From the NCBI GenBank assembly GCA_023411555.1, contig JAEYOQ010000063.1, positions 1 to 40,846 on the forward strand: a stretch of 40,846 nucleotides of DNA. Reading direction: 5' to 3'. The notes below the pieces were generated by a model. It had not been told where the DNA came from, did no database searches, and was given only the letters and a program-made list of their open reading frames with translations. This document shows, one piece after another, positions 1 through 8,457 of this stretch. This DNA is from Bacillota bacterium. Lineage in GTDB: Bacteria > Bacillota > Clostridia > Lachnospirales > Lachnospiraceae. Positions within the stretch are counted from its first letter, which is position 1. Every line of letters begins with the position of its first letter. A program made the position numbers and the translations under genes.

Positions 1-4
1 AAAA

Positions 5-57
5 TAGAGTAAAATGCTTGCATTCTCGCAAGGGTATTAGAGTAAAATGCTCGCATT
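5..57. repeat. Two-copy direct repeat, 20 bp, 33 bp apart
   Basis: The 20-base units at 5-24 and 38-57 differ at one position (core TAGAGTAAAATGC). Only two copies are visible and the window starts here, so the array could continue to the left. No function can be assigned. Confidence 0.5.
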
Positions 58-147
58 TCCTGATAACAATTATAATTATAAATGACATTGATTGAAATCC
101 ACCCTTAAATTAGGCGCTTACCTTATATTAATTACTAAGAAATTAAA

Positions 148-336
148 CTATGCTATGTCACGATATGGCTCCCACATATCAGAGATAAAGAATTCTACCC
201 GATTACCACTGGATGGGCGATTTGGTTCAGTAGGCTTGGTCTCCACATGGATTGTAACTAAAGTATCAGAATGTTTAATACTTTTATTAATGACATCTTC
301 TAAATTTAATTGTTTATTGATATAATTAGAGTGCAC
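148..336 (-). pseudogene. Probable ISL3-family transposase remnant with internal deletion
   Basis: A 62-codon reading frame opens with a GTG at 336. Its N-terminal third (NYINKQLNLEDVINK, then DTLVTIHVETKP) resembles the start of ISL3-family transposases. It then jumps to RVEFFISDMWEPYRDIA, which resembles the central DDE-domain segment of the same family. The zinc-finger and helix-turn-helix regions that normally lie between are absent, so this looks like an in-frame internal deletion of a transposase of about 400 residues, followed by early termination. It lies downstream of the minus-strand glycosyltransferase gene. An 11-bp inverted repeat (TGCACTTATAA at 332-342 and its complement at 396-406) borders its upstream side. 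The family call is from memory of motif wording. Confidence 0.45.
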
Positions 337-406
337 TTATAAATCCACCTTCTTTCAGAAATGTTGTCGCAGAACCGAAAGAATGGGCAGGTTGGTTATA
401 AGTGCA
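332..406. repeat. 11-bp inverted repeat next to transposase remnant
   Basis: TGCACTTATAA at 332-342 is repeated in inverted orientation at 396-406, with 53 bases between. It overlaps the start of the transposase-like remnant, so it could be a leftover element end or a small hairpin-forming repeat. No flanking target-site duplication is obvious. Confidence 0.45.
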
Positions 407-407
407 T

Positions 408-442
408 TAAAAAAATATCGGGGTAAAGTGCCACTCCGATAT
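408..442 (-). terminator. Intrinsic terminator of the glycosyltransferase gene
   Basis: A stem formed by ATATCGGGGT (415-424) and ACTCCGATAT (433-442), with one G-T pair and an 8-base loop, is followed on the minus strand by a run of T (complement of 408-415). It lies about 40 bases past the stop codon at 482. Confidence 0.8.
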
Positions 443-481
443 TTATTATAGAAACGATCATTTTACTGCCCTGTTTTAGGT

Positions 482-2233
482 TTATTTATTGGCTCTTATG
501 AGATATTGATTAACTTTAAAATTGTCTTCTTCTATATTACTATCAAGAGATGCAAGATTATGAATAAATATATCTATATCGTTATTCGTTTGAGAATATT
601 TACAGTAAATACTCTCAATAGTATATCCAGCATTAATAAACAATCGAATAATTTCATTTCTAGTAAAGAAACGCAAATGTGTTTTATTGAGAAGGCCTGA
701 ATCCTTATATGTAAAATTCCCTTGTAATAATGGAAGCATAACAGAGAAATGTAGGATATTTGGAATACTGGCAATAATGTAACCGTCTTTTTTTAAATAA
801 TTCTTTAAATACAGCAGTATATCTTCTGGATTATGGAGGTGTTCCAGAACATCACCTACTATAATATAATCGAAATTATTTTCCTGATAAGGTAAATTCT
901 TATCTTCAATATTCCCGTGTATTATATTCAGTATAGATCCACCGATTTCAGCAACTCTTTCCATGATCTCAATACCGTAGACATCTGCATTTTGATAAAT
1001 ACTTTTTAATTTTAGTAAGTTTGATCCGTATCCACATCCTACTTCCAAAATACTTAGTTTGTCCGCTTTATTCTGATCAATTAAGGCTATTATATCGTCT
1101 CTAATGTCTGAATAGTCCTCCAAATCAAGTCCCCATTTATTGATAAAATATTTCAAGTTTCTTAAAATTCCATCCTGATGTTTTTGAAAATTCTCTTTTT
1201 TATTCTTAACAAAACTTTGATTTCCAAAATGATAAATAAAGCTATCCTTACATAGAATTATGTTATAGCCTTCCAAAACTGTTCTAATACATATATCATC
1301 ATCTTCAAAATGACCTAGTCCGTATGCTTCATCAAGATATCCGATACTATCAAGAAGCTTCCTTTTGATAAGCATCGCAAATCCAACTAATTTTATTCTA
1401 TACTCATGTTTTGTAATATCATATATGTTATTGTGTTCACAATATGTAATATATTGATCAACGGAAGGAAATTCTTCTTTGATTTTTTGATTGTTTGATA
1501 CCCTGTTTGATACGGAACCAGAGATTCCAATATGATTATCTTCGTACAAGCCCATTCGCAGGCAAAAAATAGAATTGGGCATTACAATCGTATCATTATT
1601 TAACAAGAAAATATCGGAATCTTTATCTGCAATCATAATTCCCTGATTGCATGCAGCCGGGAATCCTAAATTATCTTCATTTACTATGTATTTAAGATTC
1701 TTCTGCTCAGATAACCACTCTTTTGTCCCGTCATTTGATGCATTATCTATGATAATAATCTCATAGGTATCTTGCAAGTTATATGCCATAATGCTATCTA
1801 CACAAACCCTAGTAAAGTCAAGATTTTTATATGTAACAATTATGATAGCAACCTTACCCGGTAATTCTGTATGACTGTCTTTAAAGTTCTGTAAATGTTC
1901 TATTAAGAATGATTGATCAACTGTATGACAATAAAAAACAGCATTCTCATATGCAAATAAAGCCTGAGCATAATTGCCTTCGATTTCCTTTAAATTACCT
2001 AGCATAAAGTATAATTCATAATTAGCATAATTCAAATATAACCCTTGTGTAATACTAGCTAAAGCCTCATTATAATTTTGATCATTCATATAAAGACTAG
2101 CTTCTAATATATAGAAAATATCGTTTAAATTTTCATCCGCTATGCTGTCTTTGTACATAGATAATAATTTTTTTGCCTCAGCCCACTCATTATTATTAAT
2201 ACATACTTGAACCTCCTGTAAATCAAGCTCCAT
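482..2233 (-). CDS. TPR - GT2 glycosyltransferase - methyltransferase fusion protein
   Basis: This 583-residue protein has three parts. Residues 1-115 form TPR-like helical repeats. Residues 128-345 are a GT-A family 2 glycosyltransferase (AIIIVTYKN at 129-137, the DXD-like NND at 212-214, and FEDDD at 309-313, probably carrying the catalytic base). Residues 393-510 are a class I SAM-dependent methyltransferase (EVGCGYG at 397-403, DVLEHL at 461-466). There is no signal peptide or membrane segment, so it is probably cytoplasmic. Such fusions are known from surface-glycan and flagellin-glycosylation settings; the acceptor here is unknown because no glycan genes lie next to it. The start at 2233 follows a strong AAGGAAGAAGGG. 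A likely promoter lies upstream and a terminator follows. It is more AT-rich than the pectin genes and looks unrelated to them. Confidence 0.85.
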   Translation of the reverse strand: MELDLQEVQVCINNNEWAEAKKLLSMYKDSIADENLNDIFYILEASLYMNDQNYNEALASITQGLYLNYANYELYFMLGNLKEIEGNYAQALFAYENAVFYCHTVDQSFLIEHLQNFKDSHTELPGKVAIIIVTYKNLDFTRVCVDSIMAYNLQDTYEIIIIDNASNDGTKEWLSEQKNLKYIVNEDNLGFPAACNQGIMIADKDSDIFLLNNDTIVMPNSIFCLRMGLYEDNHIGISGSVSNRVSNNQKIKEEFPSVDQYITYCEHNNIYDITKHEYRIKLVGFAMLIKRKLLDSIGYLDEAYGLGHFEDDDICIRTVLEGYNIILCKDSFIYHFGNQSFVKNKKENFQKHQDGILRNLKYFINKWGLDLEDYSDIRDDIIALIDQNKADKLSILEVGCGYGSNLLKLKSIYQNADVYGIEIMERVAEIGGSILNIIHGNIEDKNLPYQENNFDYIIVGDVLEHLHNPEDILLYLKNYLKKDGYIIASIPNILHFSVMLPLLQGNFTYKDSGLLNKTHLRFFTRNEIIRLFINAGYTIESIYCKYSQTNNDIDIFIHNLASLDSNIEEDNFKVNQYLIRANK

Positions 2234-2334
2234 GAAATTCCCTTCTTCCTTTGAATATTTTATCTTTGAATGGCCTTCTTCTGGCGTAACACATATATTA
2301 AATCATCGAAATTCCGAAATAAATACTCTACGTT

Positions 2335-2363
2335 AGTATAGCATAAATGCTTTTATAGTCCAA
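2335..2363 (-). promoter_or_regulatory. Possible promoter of the glycosyltransferase gene
   Basis: On the minus strand a -10-like TATACT (complement of 2335-2340) lies 17 bases after a weak -35, TTGGAC (complement of 2358-2363). It is about 100 bases upstream of the start codon. The rest of the 2234-2612 gap holds only this and the plus-strand promoter at 2512-2540. Confidence 0.4.
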
Positions 2364-2511
2364 ACTTTTTTCGGTTATTTATCTATGTATTCGACAGTAG
2401 ATACATCTGACCACCATTCAATTACACAATCATATCAGTATATTTGTATAATTCTTTTATAAGGAAGATAGAGGGGAGTATTTCCGCAATCCTGTTTATA
2501 TCAGAAAAATA

Positions 2512-2540
2512 TTGACAGTATATGGAAAGCAGACTAAGAT
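2512..2540 (+). promoter_or_regulatory. Promoter-like sequence ahead of the decayed MBL gene
   Basis: TTGACA at 2512-2517 and TAAGAT at 2535-2540 are separated by exactly 17 bases. They lie about 75 bases upstream of the ATG of the broken metallo-beta-lactamase-fold gene, so this may be a surviving promoter of a dead gene. Confidence 0.5.
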
Positions 2541-2612
2541 ATATCGCAACGACACCGTTAATAAATCGTAAAAGCAGGGACAATTAAGATCAAAGAAAGA
2601 GGGGGATATGTA

Positions 2613-3322
2613 ATGCAAGAAATTATCAGAATAGATTTAGATGGAGTGAATTGCTATCTATTAAAGAATATGCAAAGATTTATTTTGGTGGATACGGGTG
2701 GACATATGTTTATGGATAAGCAATTTAACAACAGGAGAGATAAGCTGGTCAGAAATCTTGAAAAAAAATGGGATCAATGATACGAATCTGGAAATGACTT
2801 ATTTTAACGCATGGTGACAATGATCATAGCTGTAACGCAAGATATCTAAAAGAAAAATTTCACTCAAAAATCTCCATGTGCTCAAAGGATGTGTGTATGG
2901 TAGAAAGGGCAGATCCAAATTGTTATATAATTAATTCTAATTACCATTCCTTACTTTTTAATCTAATATTTAAATTAATAGATTTAAAAATTAAAAAACT
3001 AATGGTAAAGGTTTATAAAGAATTTGAACCATTTCAACCAGATATATTATTAGAAAATGAACAATAGTTATCGGAATTTGGTTTTGAAGGAACCATTTAT
3101 CACAGCCCGGGACATACTCCAGGTTCCAAATGCATAATAGATGATGAAGGAAATTTAATTGCTGGAGACTTATTCTCAAATAACAAGAAACTATCATTAG
3201 CAATAAATGCTCAGAACTTTAATGAAATGAAAGAAAGTGCTAGGAACATTCTAAGGAGTAAAATTAGGAAGATATATCCAGGTCATGGGGAACCATTTGA
3301 CGCATGTAGTTTAAGAATATAA
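2613..3322 (+). pseudogene. Broken metallo-beta-lactamase-fold hydrolase
   Basis: The ATG at 2613 follows AAAGAGGGGG and opens MQEIIRIDLDGVNCYLL, then FILVDTGG, a typical MBL-fold start. The frame breaks near the A-run at 2760-2768 and again near 2800, where the metal-binding motif THGDNDHS (H-x-D-x-x-D-H type) appears in another frame. In that frame an in-frame TAG occurs at 3065, after which the protein continues with HSPGHTPGS, LIAGDLF and IYPGHGEP, the later metal ligands of the family, to a TAA at 3320. At least two frameshifts and one stop therefore interrupt what would be a protein of about 235 residues. The members of this superfamily are too varied to name a substrate. Confidence 0.85.
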
Positions 3323-3328
3323 GTATGA

Positions 3329-3625
3329 CAGGTTACAGCTTTAGGATATTGTAAAGATAATAAACAAAATACTCTAAATCATCTGTTGGATATGATTGAT
3401 GCCGGAACTATTAATGAAGCGGAAAATGAATTATATGAAATTACAGAAGATAAAAGCTTAGAGAACCTGGAGATGTCTCTCCTGTTTTATTCCTATTTGA
3501 ATGATAAGAGCAATGATTTCTTAGAAGAACATGGCTTTAGTCGAGATGAGATAAAACTTGGAATACAAAGGTTAGCATCCAGGTATGGGTTTGGAAGTGC
3601 AATTGAAGTGTTCTTATTACCCTAA
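3329..3625 (+). pseudogene. C-terminal fragment of a DUF6483-like protein
   Basis: The frame is open from just after a TGA at 3326 to a stop ending at 3625. No ribosome binding site precedes the only internal start-like codons, such as TTG at 3386. The segment INEAENELYEI, then LEMSLLFYSYLN and DFLEEHGFSRDEIKLGI, resembles the C-terminal helical part of DUF6483 proteins, which normally carry about 60-100 more residues in front. It follows the dead MBL gene by six bases with no start of its own, so it is most likely a truncated leftover joined by a deletion. It could still be translated as a 79-residue protein from the TTG. The family assignment is from memory. Confidence 0.5.
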
Positions 3626-3667
3626 TCATATATAGTTATTACGAGTCACACACTTAAATTTAATCAG

Positions 3668-3700
3668 AGCCCATTAGTAACAGACACTACTGGGCTTTAT
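3668..3700 (+). terminator. Terminator-like hairpin
   Basis: AGCCCA (3668-3673) pairs with TGGGCT (3691-3696), and GTA/TAC extends the stem across a two-base bulge. TTTATTT follows. It lies about 40 bases after the DUF6483-like fragment. Confidence 0.6.
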
Positions 3701-3725
3701 TTACCGAATGCAGCAAATACGTTAA

Positions 3726-4115
3726 GAGATCCAATCTTATACATCCTGGGGAGATATAGAGGCAGGAAGGTTTTACCGATTTCTTTACTTGGAAAAGACA
3801 TTAACAAGCATTGAAATAAGCTCCTATGCATCTAACTGGATTGAATTAAAGGAAGACAAAAGCACTTTGCGAGCTCTTGTGAATGGTAAAGTAATCGGAG
3901 TTCCGGAAGATTTTTATGACCACATAATTAGAAAAGAGCTTCCAGACGGCGAATTTATTATGGCACGTCTGATAGGAACGATATTAGGAAAGTATCCTTT
4001 GAGTGTAGGCGATTGGTGGTATGCGAAAAGGATAAAGGTTATGATAGAACATGGCGAATTAGTGGCTGTGCAAGAGCATAGAGAGATATATCAACAGATA
4101 ATTAAAAGGCAATAA
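3726..4115 (+). pseudogene. C-terminal fragment of a DUF1835/DUF3658-type protein
   Basis: The frame is open from 3726 to the stop at 4113-4115. It reads SWGDIEAGRFYRFLYLEKTLT, then LRALVNGKVIGVPEDFYD, then ARLIGTILGKYPLSVGDWWYAKRI. This matches the C-terminal half of proteins that pair an N-terminal DUF1835 with DUF3658. The N-terminal half of about 120-150 residues is missing: a TAA stands at 3723 and nothing matching lies upstream. No ATG or ribosome binding site is well placed; the first usable start is TTG at 3789. It is therefore likely a 5'-truncated gene, the third remnant in a row here. Function of the family is not known to me. Confidence 0.6.
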
Positions 4116-4251
4116 CTTAAATATTCAGATATGAATGACGGTTAATTTTTATGAAGATTAATTAACGCATATTCAGTTGTCAGATATATTACTACCTGAT
4201 ATGCTTAAGAGAGCGAGGATGTGCTTAATGAAGCGGACAGGAGGGGTATAT

Positions 4252-5301
4252 ATGCGGATCGGCGAAGTAATACGGGTATATAGAAAGAGAAAAAATATGA
4301 CCCAGGAAGAGATGGCAAATCGTCTTGGAGTGACAGCACCGGCAGTCAACAAATGGGAGAACGGAATATCACAGCCGGATATTATGTTATTGGCTCCTAT
4401 CGCCAGACTGCTTGGCATTTCCTTAGATACGCTGTTGTCCTATAAGGAGGAGCTTTCAACAGAGGAAATAAATAGTCTTGTATATGAAGCAAATGCCAAA
4501 TTAAAATCACTGAGCTATGAAGAAGCCTTTCAGTGGGCAAAAGGAATAATAGAGCAATATCCTAATTCAGAACCCTTGATATGGCAGTTAGCTGTAATTT
4601 TTGATGCATGGCGGTTAGTAAGAGTGATTCCCAATGCAGAGAAATATGACGAGTACATCAATGATTGTTATGTACATGCCTTAAATAGTGAAGATGAAAA
4701 AATTAGAACAAATGCTGCAGATTCCTTGTTTGGCTTCTATTCCAGAAAGGAACAGTACGAGAAAGCAGAGGAATATCTGGCTTACTTTTCAGAACAGAAT
4801 CCAGAGAGGAAGAGAAAGCAAGCTGTTATTTACAGCAAAACAAAGCGTGTCAACGAGGCATATAAAGCATATGAAGAATTGCTATTTTCGGGTTATAATA
4901 TGTTAAATATGGTGTTTCATAGCTTCTATATGCTGGCAATGCAGGATAAAAATCTAGAAAAGGCACATGTGATTGTTGAGAAGCAAAGAGCGTTGGCGAA
5001 GCTTTTTGAAATGGGAGAATACCATGTGGCTGTTTGCGAACTTGATTTAGCAACAGCTATACAAGATACGCAGGCAACTATAGATGCTATGGAGCGAATG
5101 ATGACAGATATTGATAAAATCTTTGATTTTACGAAATCAACTCTTTATGAACATATGGATTTTAAAGAAACGAGCAGGGATTTTTTTAAAGATCAAAGGG
5201 AGAACCTGATGAGATGCTTTAAGGATGAGGAAACATATGGCTACATGAAAAATGACAAGCATTGGCAGGACCTGATTAGTACACCAGGAAAGATAATGTA
5301 G
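4252..5301 (+). CDS. XRE-family regulator with TPR-like C-terminal part
   Basis: The start at 4252 is set by AGGAGGGG at 4238-4245; the longer frame from 4177 has no such site. The 349-residue product begins with a Cro/CI helix-turn-helix at residues 3-58 (IGEVIRVYRKRKNMTQEEMA, then LGVTAPAVNKWENGISQPD). The rest is helical with repeated short pairs resembling TPRs (roughly 85-330). Proteins of this build are DNA-binding regulators, some of them peptide- or partner-responsive. The target is unknown. It stands alone between decayed genes and the pectin operon, with its own terminator, so there is no reason to tie it to pectin use. All regions look intact. Confidence 0.8.
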   Translation: MRIGEVIRVYRKRKNMTQEEMANRLGVTAPAVNKWENGISQPDIMLLAPIARLLGISLDTLLSYKEELSTEEINSLVYEANAKLKSLSYEEAFQWAKGIIEQYPNSEPLIWQLAVIFDAWRLVRVIPNAEKYDEYINDCYVHALNSEDEKIRTNAADSLFGFYSRKEQYEKAEEYLAYFSEQNPERKRKQAVIYSKTKRVNEAYKAYEELLFSGYNMLNMVFHSFYMLAMQDKNLEKAHVIVEKQRALAKLFEMGEYHVAVCELDLATAIQDTQATIDAMERMMTDIDKIFDFTKSTLYEHMDFKETSRDFFKDQRENLMRCFKDEETYGYMKNDKHWQDLISTPGKIM

Positions 5302-5306
5302 GACCC

Positions 5307-5353
5307 GACCCCCAAAGGTTAGACATAAAACTAACTATTGGAGGTCTTTTTTT
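5307..5353 (+). terminator. Terminator after the XRE gene, resembling an IS3-type end
   Basis: An imperfect stem runs from ACCCCCAAAGGTTAG (5308-5322) to CTAACTATTGGAGGT (5331-5345) and is followed by CTTTTTTT. This fits an intrinsic terminator. The wording GACCCCCAAAGGTTAGAC also resembles terminal sequences of IS3/IS150-group elements, so a captured element end is possible. Confidence 0.65.
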
Positions 5354-5366
5354 ATCGTATTATTCA

Positions 5367-5380
5367 TGTAAGTATTTACT
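5367..5380. promoter_or_regulatory. Weaker LacI-type site (GTAA-N4-TTAC core)
   Basis: TGTAAGTATTTACT matches the operator seen at 5586, 22991 and 23102, except for the last base of the second half-site. It lies 219 bases upstream of the perfect site at 5586, so it could be an auxiliary site or chance. Confidence 0.4.
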
Positions 5381-5585
5381 TATAAAAAGATTTATTTCGA
5401 TTAATTGTACTTGGATCACAGCATGCCATTCGTAGGAGAGACAATTTTTCTCAATTGATCTGAAAAAGTTAATAATAAATTCAATAAAATAGAGGAAAAT
5501 AATAAATTTCAGTAATTTATTGTTTGAAAATACCATCATGTGTTAGAACCCTTGATTCTACTATGTTTTGTAAAAATGCATAAAT

Positions 5586-5599
5586 TGTAAATGCTTACA
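5586..5599. promoter_or_regulatory. LacI-type operator upstream of the importer operon
   Basis: TGTAAATGCTTACA is identical to the site upstream of the LacI-type regulator gene at 22991-23004 and shares both TGTAA/TTACA half-sites with the site at the uxaB promoter. It lies 176 bases before the start of the binding-protein gene. This ties the pectin operon to the galacturonate catabolic genes about 17 kb away. Confidence 0.7.
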
Positions 5600-5774
5600 T
5601 GGTGCAAAAATTGTGGGGTTAGAAGAGATTATAGTAAATAATGCACGCTGGATAAAATAATGAACGTTGTATTTTAGTTATAATTGATGTTAATATCGAG
5701 TTGCAATAAAAAATGTTGTGCAAAAACAATAACTGGTGTTGGCACAAACATTATATATGTATAAGGAGGGTTTT

Positions 5775-7382
5775 ATGAAAATGAAGAGAAACATGATCAA
5801 AGCCTGGGCTCTTGCTATCACTCTTGTAATGGTATTAACAACTGCCATGACAGGCTGTGGAAAGAAAGAAGCGACGAGCCAACCGGCAGCTACACAGGGG
5901 GAAGTAAAGGAAAGCAATAAGGCGGAGGCTACACCTGCTGATACAAAGAAAGAAGAAGCACCGGCAGAGGATGTTAAGAAACCTGAAAAGATAACTATTA
6001 TGGTAGATGGTACTTTAGTTACTCAAGCAAATGCACGTGATGCCTTTGAAGCAAAGTGGGAAGAACTTACCGGTATCGATCTTGAGATTATTCAACCGGA
6101 TCATTCCGCATATTATGATGTTGTCGGGCAGACTCTAGCCAGTGGAGAATGGCCGGATGTTATTCTATTAGGAAGTACCTATTATGCAGGCTATGCATCT
6201 GAGGGTGTCCTGTGGGATATGACACAGGCTTGGGAGAATTCAGAATTGAAGGCTTCCGGCAGAGTTAAGGATGAATCGCTGGTAGATGGATTAAGGATAG
6301 ACAATGTTCTTTATGGTATCGCTCCTACTCGTGGTAACGGATGTGTTACCTATGTTAAGAAGAAATGGCTTGATAATGTTGGTATGTCAGCACCTACAAA
6401 TTACTCAGAGTATATTGCAATGCTAGAGGCCTTCACCAAAGGAGATCCGGATGGTAATGGCGTTAAGGGTGATACATATGGCGTATCCAGCGCAGGAATT
6501 GTAGGACCGGAGGCTCCTTGGATTAACTATCTCCCTGAATTCTACCAGGATGCTACACCCAGCTTCTACAAGAATGCACAGGGACAATGGGTGGATGGTT
6601 TCACAGAGCCGGCATTCAAGGCAGCTCTTGAAAGATTAAGAGATGCCTATGCGAAGGGATATATTGATAAGGAAGCATTAACAAACGCTACTAGCGACTG
6701 TCGTAATAAGTTCTATGAGGATAAGTTCGGTGTATTTACCTATTGGGCAGGCACCTGGGCTACTAACCTAAAGACTAACCTGGAGGCGAATGGTCTTGAC
6801 GGAGAATTAATCGCACTTGAGCCTATCTCTGAGGTGGGTTCCTACCTTGAGAGACAGGCACCGGTTTGGGGTATCACAACAAAATGTAAGAATCCGGAGG
6901 GTGTGTTTAAATATTTCTTTGAGACTATGCTTGACGGGGGAGAGGTGCAAAAGCTTTTCACTTACGGTGCAGAGGGATCCCATTGGTCAACAAAGGCTGA
7001 GACTATCTTAGATAAGACCTATGAAGAAGGAACCTTCCATATGCTTGAAAGTCTAGAAAAGCCTGGGACTTTGTATACTAAGAACCACATCGACCCAATG
7101 TTAGCAATTGCAGGCTTAATCAATGATCCCGGTACAGCAACAACCGCTGCAGAAGCGAAAGCAGCCGCAGAACTGTTTAATACACACTCGAAATTAGCTG
7201 ATCTGGTTCCTTCCAATGATGTAATGAGCCAGTATAATGGTGACCTGACATCGCTAAAGAATGAAATCGTAGCAAACGTGGTGGTATCCGGTGCGTCCAT
7301 TGAGGATGAGATGAAGAGATTCGAGACGGAAGGCGGTACCGAATGGTCTCGAATGATTGTTGAAGCTTTAAATGTAAAATAA
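5775..7382 (+). CDS. Lipoprotein sugar-binding protein of ABC importer 1
   Basis: The 535-residue product opens with a basic N-terminus, a hydrophobic stretch and a lipobox ending at Cys28 (AMTGC), so it should be a membrane-anchored extracellular solute-binding protein. A low-complexity linker (about 35-70) precedes the binding domain. Its length and motifs (DGTLVTQANARDAFEAKWEEL, then SGEWPDVILLGS, then DPDGNGVKGDTYG) match the long LplA/YtcQ-type proteins of the CUT1 class, which bind oligosaccharides; the latter motif is also typical of these proteins. ATG 5775 follows AAGGAGGG; the upstream in-frame ATG at 5736 has no site. It is the first gene of the pectin operon. The neighbouring CE12, GH105 and GH28 genes suggest rhamnogalacturonan or galacturonan oligosaccharides as ligand, but the sequence does not prove it. 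Confidence 0.88.
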   Translation: MKMKRNMIKAWALAITLVMVLTTAMTGCGKKEATSQPAATQGEVKESNKAEATPADTKKEEAPAEDVKKPEKITIMVDGTLVTQANARDAFEAKWEELTGIDLEIIQPDHSAYYDVVGQTLASGEWPDVILLGSTYYAGYASEGVLWDMTQAWENSELKASGRVKDESLVDGLRIDNVLYGIAPTRGNGCVTYVKKKWLDNVGMSAPTNYSEYIAMLEAFTKGDPDGNGVKGDTYGVSSAGIVGPEAPWINYLPEFYQDATPSFYKNAQGQWVDGFTEPAFKAALERLRDAYAKGYIDKEALTNATSDCRNKFYEDKFGVFTYWAGTWATNLKTNLEANGLDGELIALEPISEVGSYLERQAPVWGITTKCKNPEGVFKYFFETMLDGGEVQKLFTYGAEGSHWSTKAETILDKTYEEGTFHMLESLEKPGTLYTKNHIDPMLAIAGLINDPGTATTAAEAKAAAELFNTHSKLADLVPSNDVMSQYNGDLTSLKNEIVANVVVSGASIEDEMKRFETEGGTEWSRMIVEALNVK

Positions 7383-7415
7383 TAGTGCTCTAAAATAATT
7401 ATATAGATTATAGAT

Positions 7416-7464
7416 GAGCGGGGTGCTAGAAAACCTGTAACAAGGTGCTCTTTACACTCCGCTC
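7416..7464 (+). other. Stem-loop between binding-protein and permease genes
   Basis: GAGCGGGGTG (7416-7425) pairs with CACTCCGCTC (7455-7464), one G-T pair, with a loop of about 29 bases. No T-run follows, so it is not a clear terminator. Hairpins here often protect the 3' end of binding-protein mRNA or allow partial read-through; that role is inferred. Confidence 0.6.
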
Positions 7465-7492
7465 TCTTAAAAAGGAAGGAATAACCTTGGCA

Positions 7493-8443
7493 ATGAGTAA
7501 GAGAAAAAAAGACATTCCGCTTAGTACAAAATCCCTTGGTAGCCGAATATATACCTATCGCTGGTTCTATGTAATGTTCATACCGGTTTTGATTTTTGCC
7601 GCGGTATTTTATTATGCGCCGATTCTGGGTATCAGATTTGCCTTTTATGATTACAAGGGAATCAAAGAGCCAGTATTTATTGGATTAAAGAATTTTGAAA
7701 AGATGTTTTCCTTGCAGGGCTTTTGGGCTGCATTTAGGAATACGCTGGTGCTAAGCACTACGAATCTTTTATTGAAGACCTTCATGGCAGTATTTATTTC
7801 CGTATTGCTGAATGAGATTATTAGTCTAAGGTTTAAGAAGTTGGCTCAGACGATTATATATCTACCACATTTTATGTCTTGGGTAGTTACCGCCTCCATA
7901 TTTGCACTGATCATGTCGCCTACCCAGGCAGGCATGGTGAATTCCATCCTGGTTAAACTTGGCTTTGTGGAAAAGGGAGCAGAGATTTATTTCCTGGCTA
8001 GTAAAGAACTTTGGACGCCGGTGTATTATTTGATTAGTATCTGGAAGGATATGGGATGGGGGACTATCATTTTTATGGCTACCTTGTCTTCCATCAGCCC
8101 GGAATTATATGAAGCAGCTGCAATCGATGGGGCAGGCCGCTTTCAGAAAATGCGCTTCATCACTATGCCCTCCCTGGCGAATACAATTATCGTTGTATTG
8201 ATTTTAAATCTGGCTAAGGTAATGAATCTGTTCGAATCAGTATTTGTATTACAGAACGATGCAGTAATCAGGCAATCGGATGTAATACAGACCTATATAT
8301 ATTATCAGACCTTTAACAGCGGAGCATTACCGAATTACGGATATACGACAGCTGTGGGTCTTGTAAAATCAATCGTAGGTTGTTTTTTGGTTCTGGCTTG
8401 TAACTATGCCAGTAAAAAAGTCCGCGGTAGCGGAATCGTGTAA
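7493..8443 (+). CDS. ABC importer 1 permease, LplB type
   Basis: This CUT1-family inner-membrane permease of about 316 residues has six predicted membrane segments, the first at FYVMFIPVLIFAAVFYYAPI. The EAA loop that docks with the ATPase reads ELYEAAAIDGAGRFQKMRFI near the C-terminal third. The family is typified by LplB/YteP, which pair with an LplC/YtcP partner. The start is uncertain: ATG 7493 lies 12 bases from AAGGAAGGA, while TTG at 7487 has better spacing. The long frame from 7445 overlaps the stem-loop and is unlikely. It sits between the binding protein and the second permease, in the usual order. No ATPase gene follows. Confidence 0.88.
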   Translation: MSKRKKDIPLSTKSLGSRIYTYRWFYVMFIPVLIFAAVFYYAPILGIRFAFYDYKGIKEPVFIGLKNFEKMFSLQGFWAAFRNTLVLSTTNLLLKTFMAVFISVLLNEIISLRFKKLAQTIIYLPHFMSWVVTASIFALIMSPTQAGMVNSILVKLGFVEKGAEIYFLASKELWTPVYYLISIWKDMGWGTIIFMATLSSISPELYEAAAIDGAGRFQKMRFITMPSLANTIIVVLILNLAKVMNLFESVFVLQNDAVIRQSDVIQTYIYYQTFNSGALPNYGYTTAVGLVKSIVGCFLVLACNYASKKVRGSGIV

Positions 8444-8457
8444 GGGAGAGAAGCATT

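Larger units (their letters stand above)
5302..5774 (+). promoter_or_regulatory. Leader and control region of the first importer operon
   Basis: This 470-base gap holds the terminator above, two TGTAA-N4-TTACA-type sites (5367-5380 and 5586-5599) and an AT-rich stretch before the ribosome binding site AAGGAGGG at 5763-5770. A lone TATAAT occurs at 5679-5684 without a good -35. I could not pick a convincing promoter; nothing else is recognisable. Confidence 0.5.

Noticed and set aside
5..57. Start of a CRISPR array or tandem repeat array
   Set aside because: Only two copies are visible, the spacer is 13 bases, and no third copy follows.
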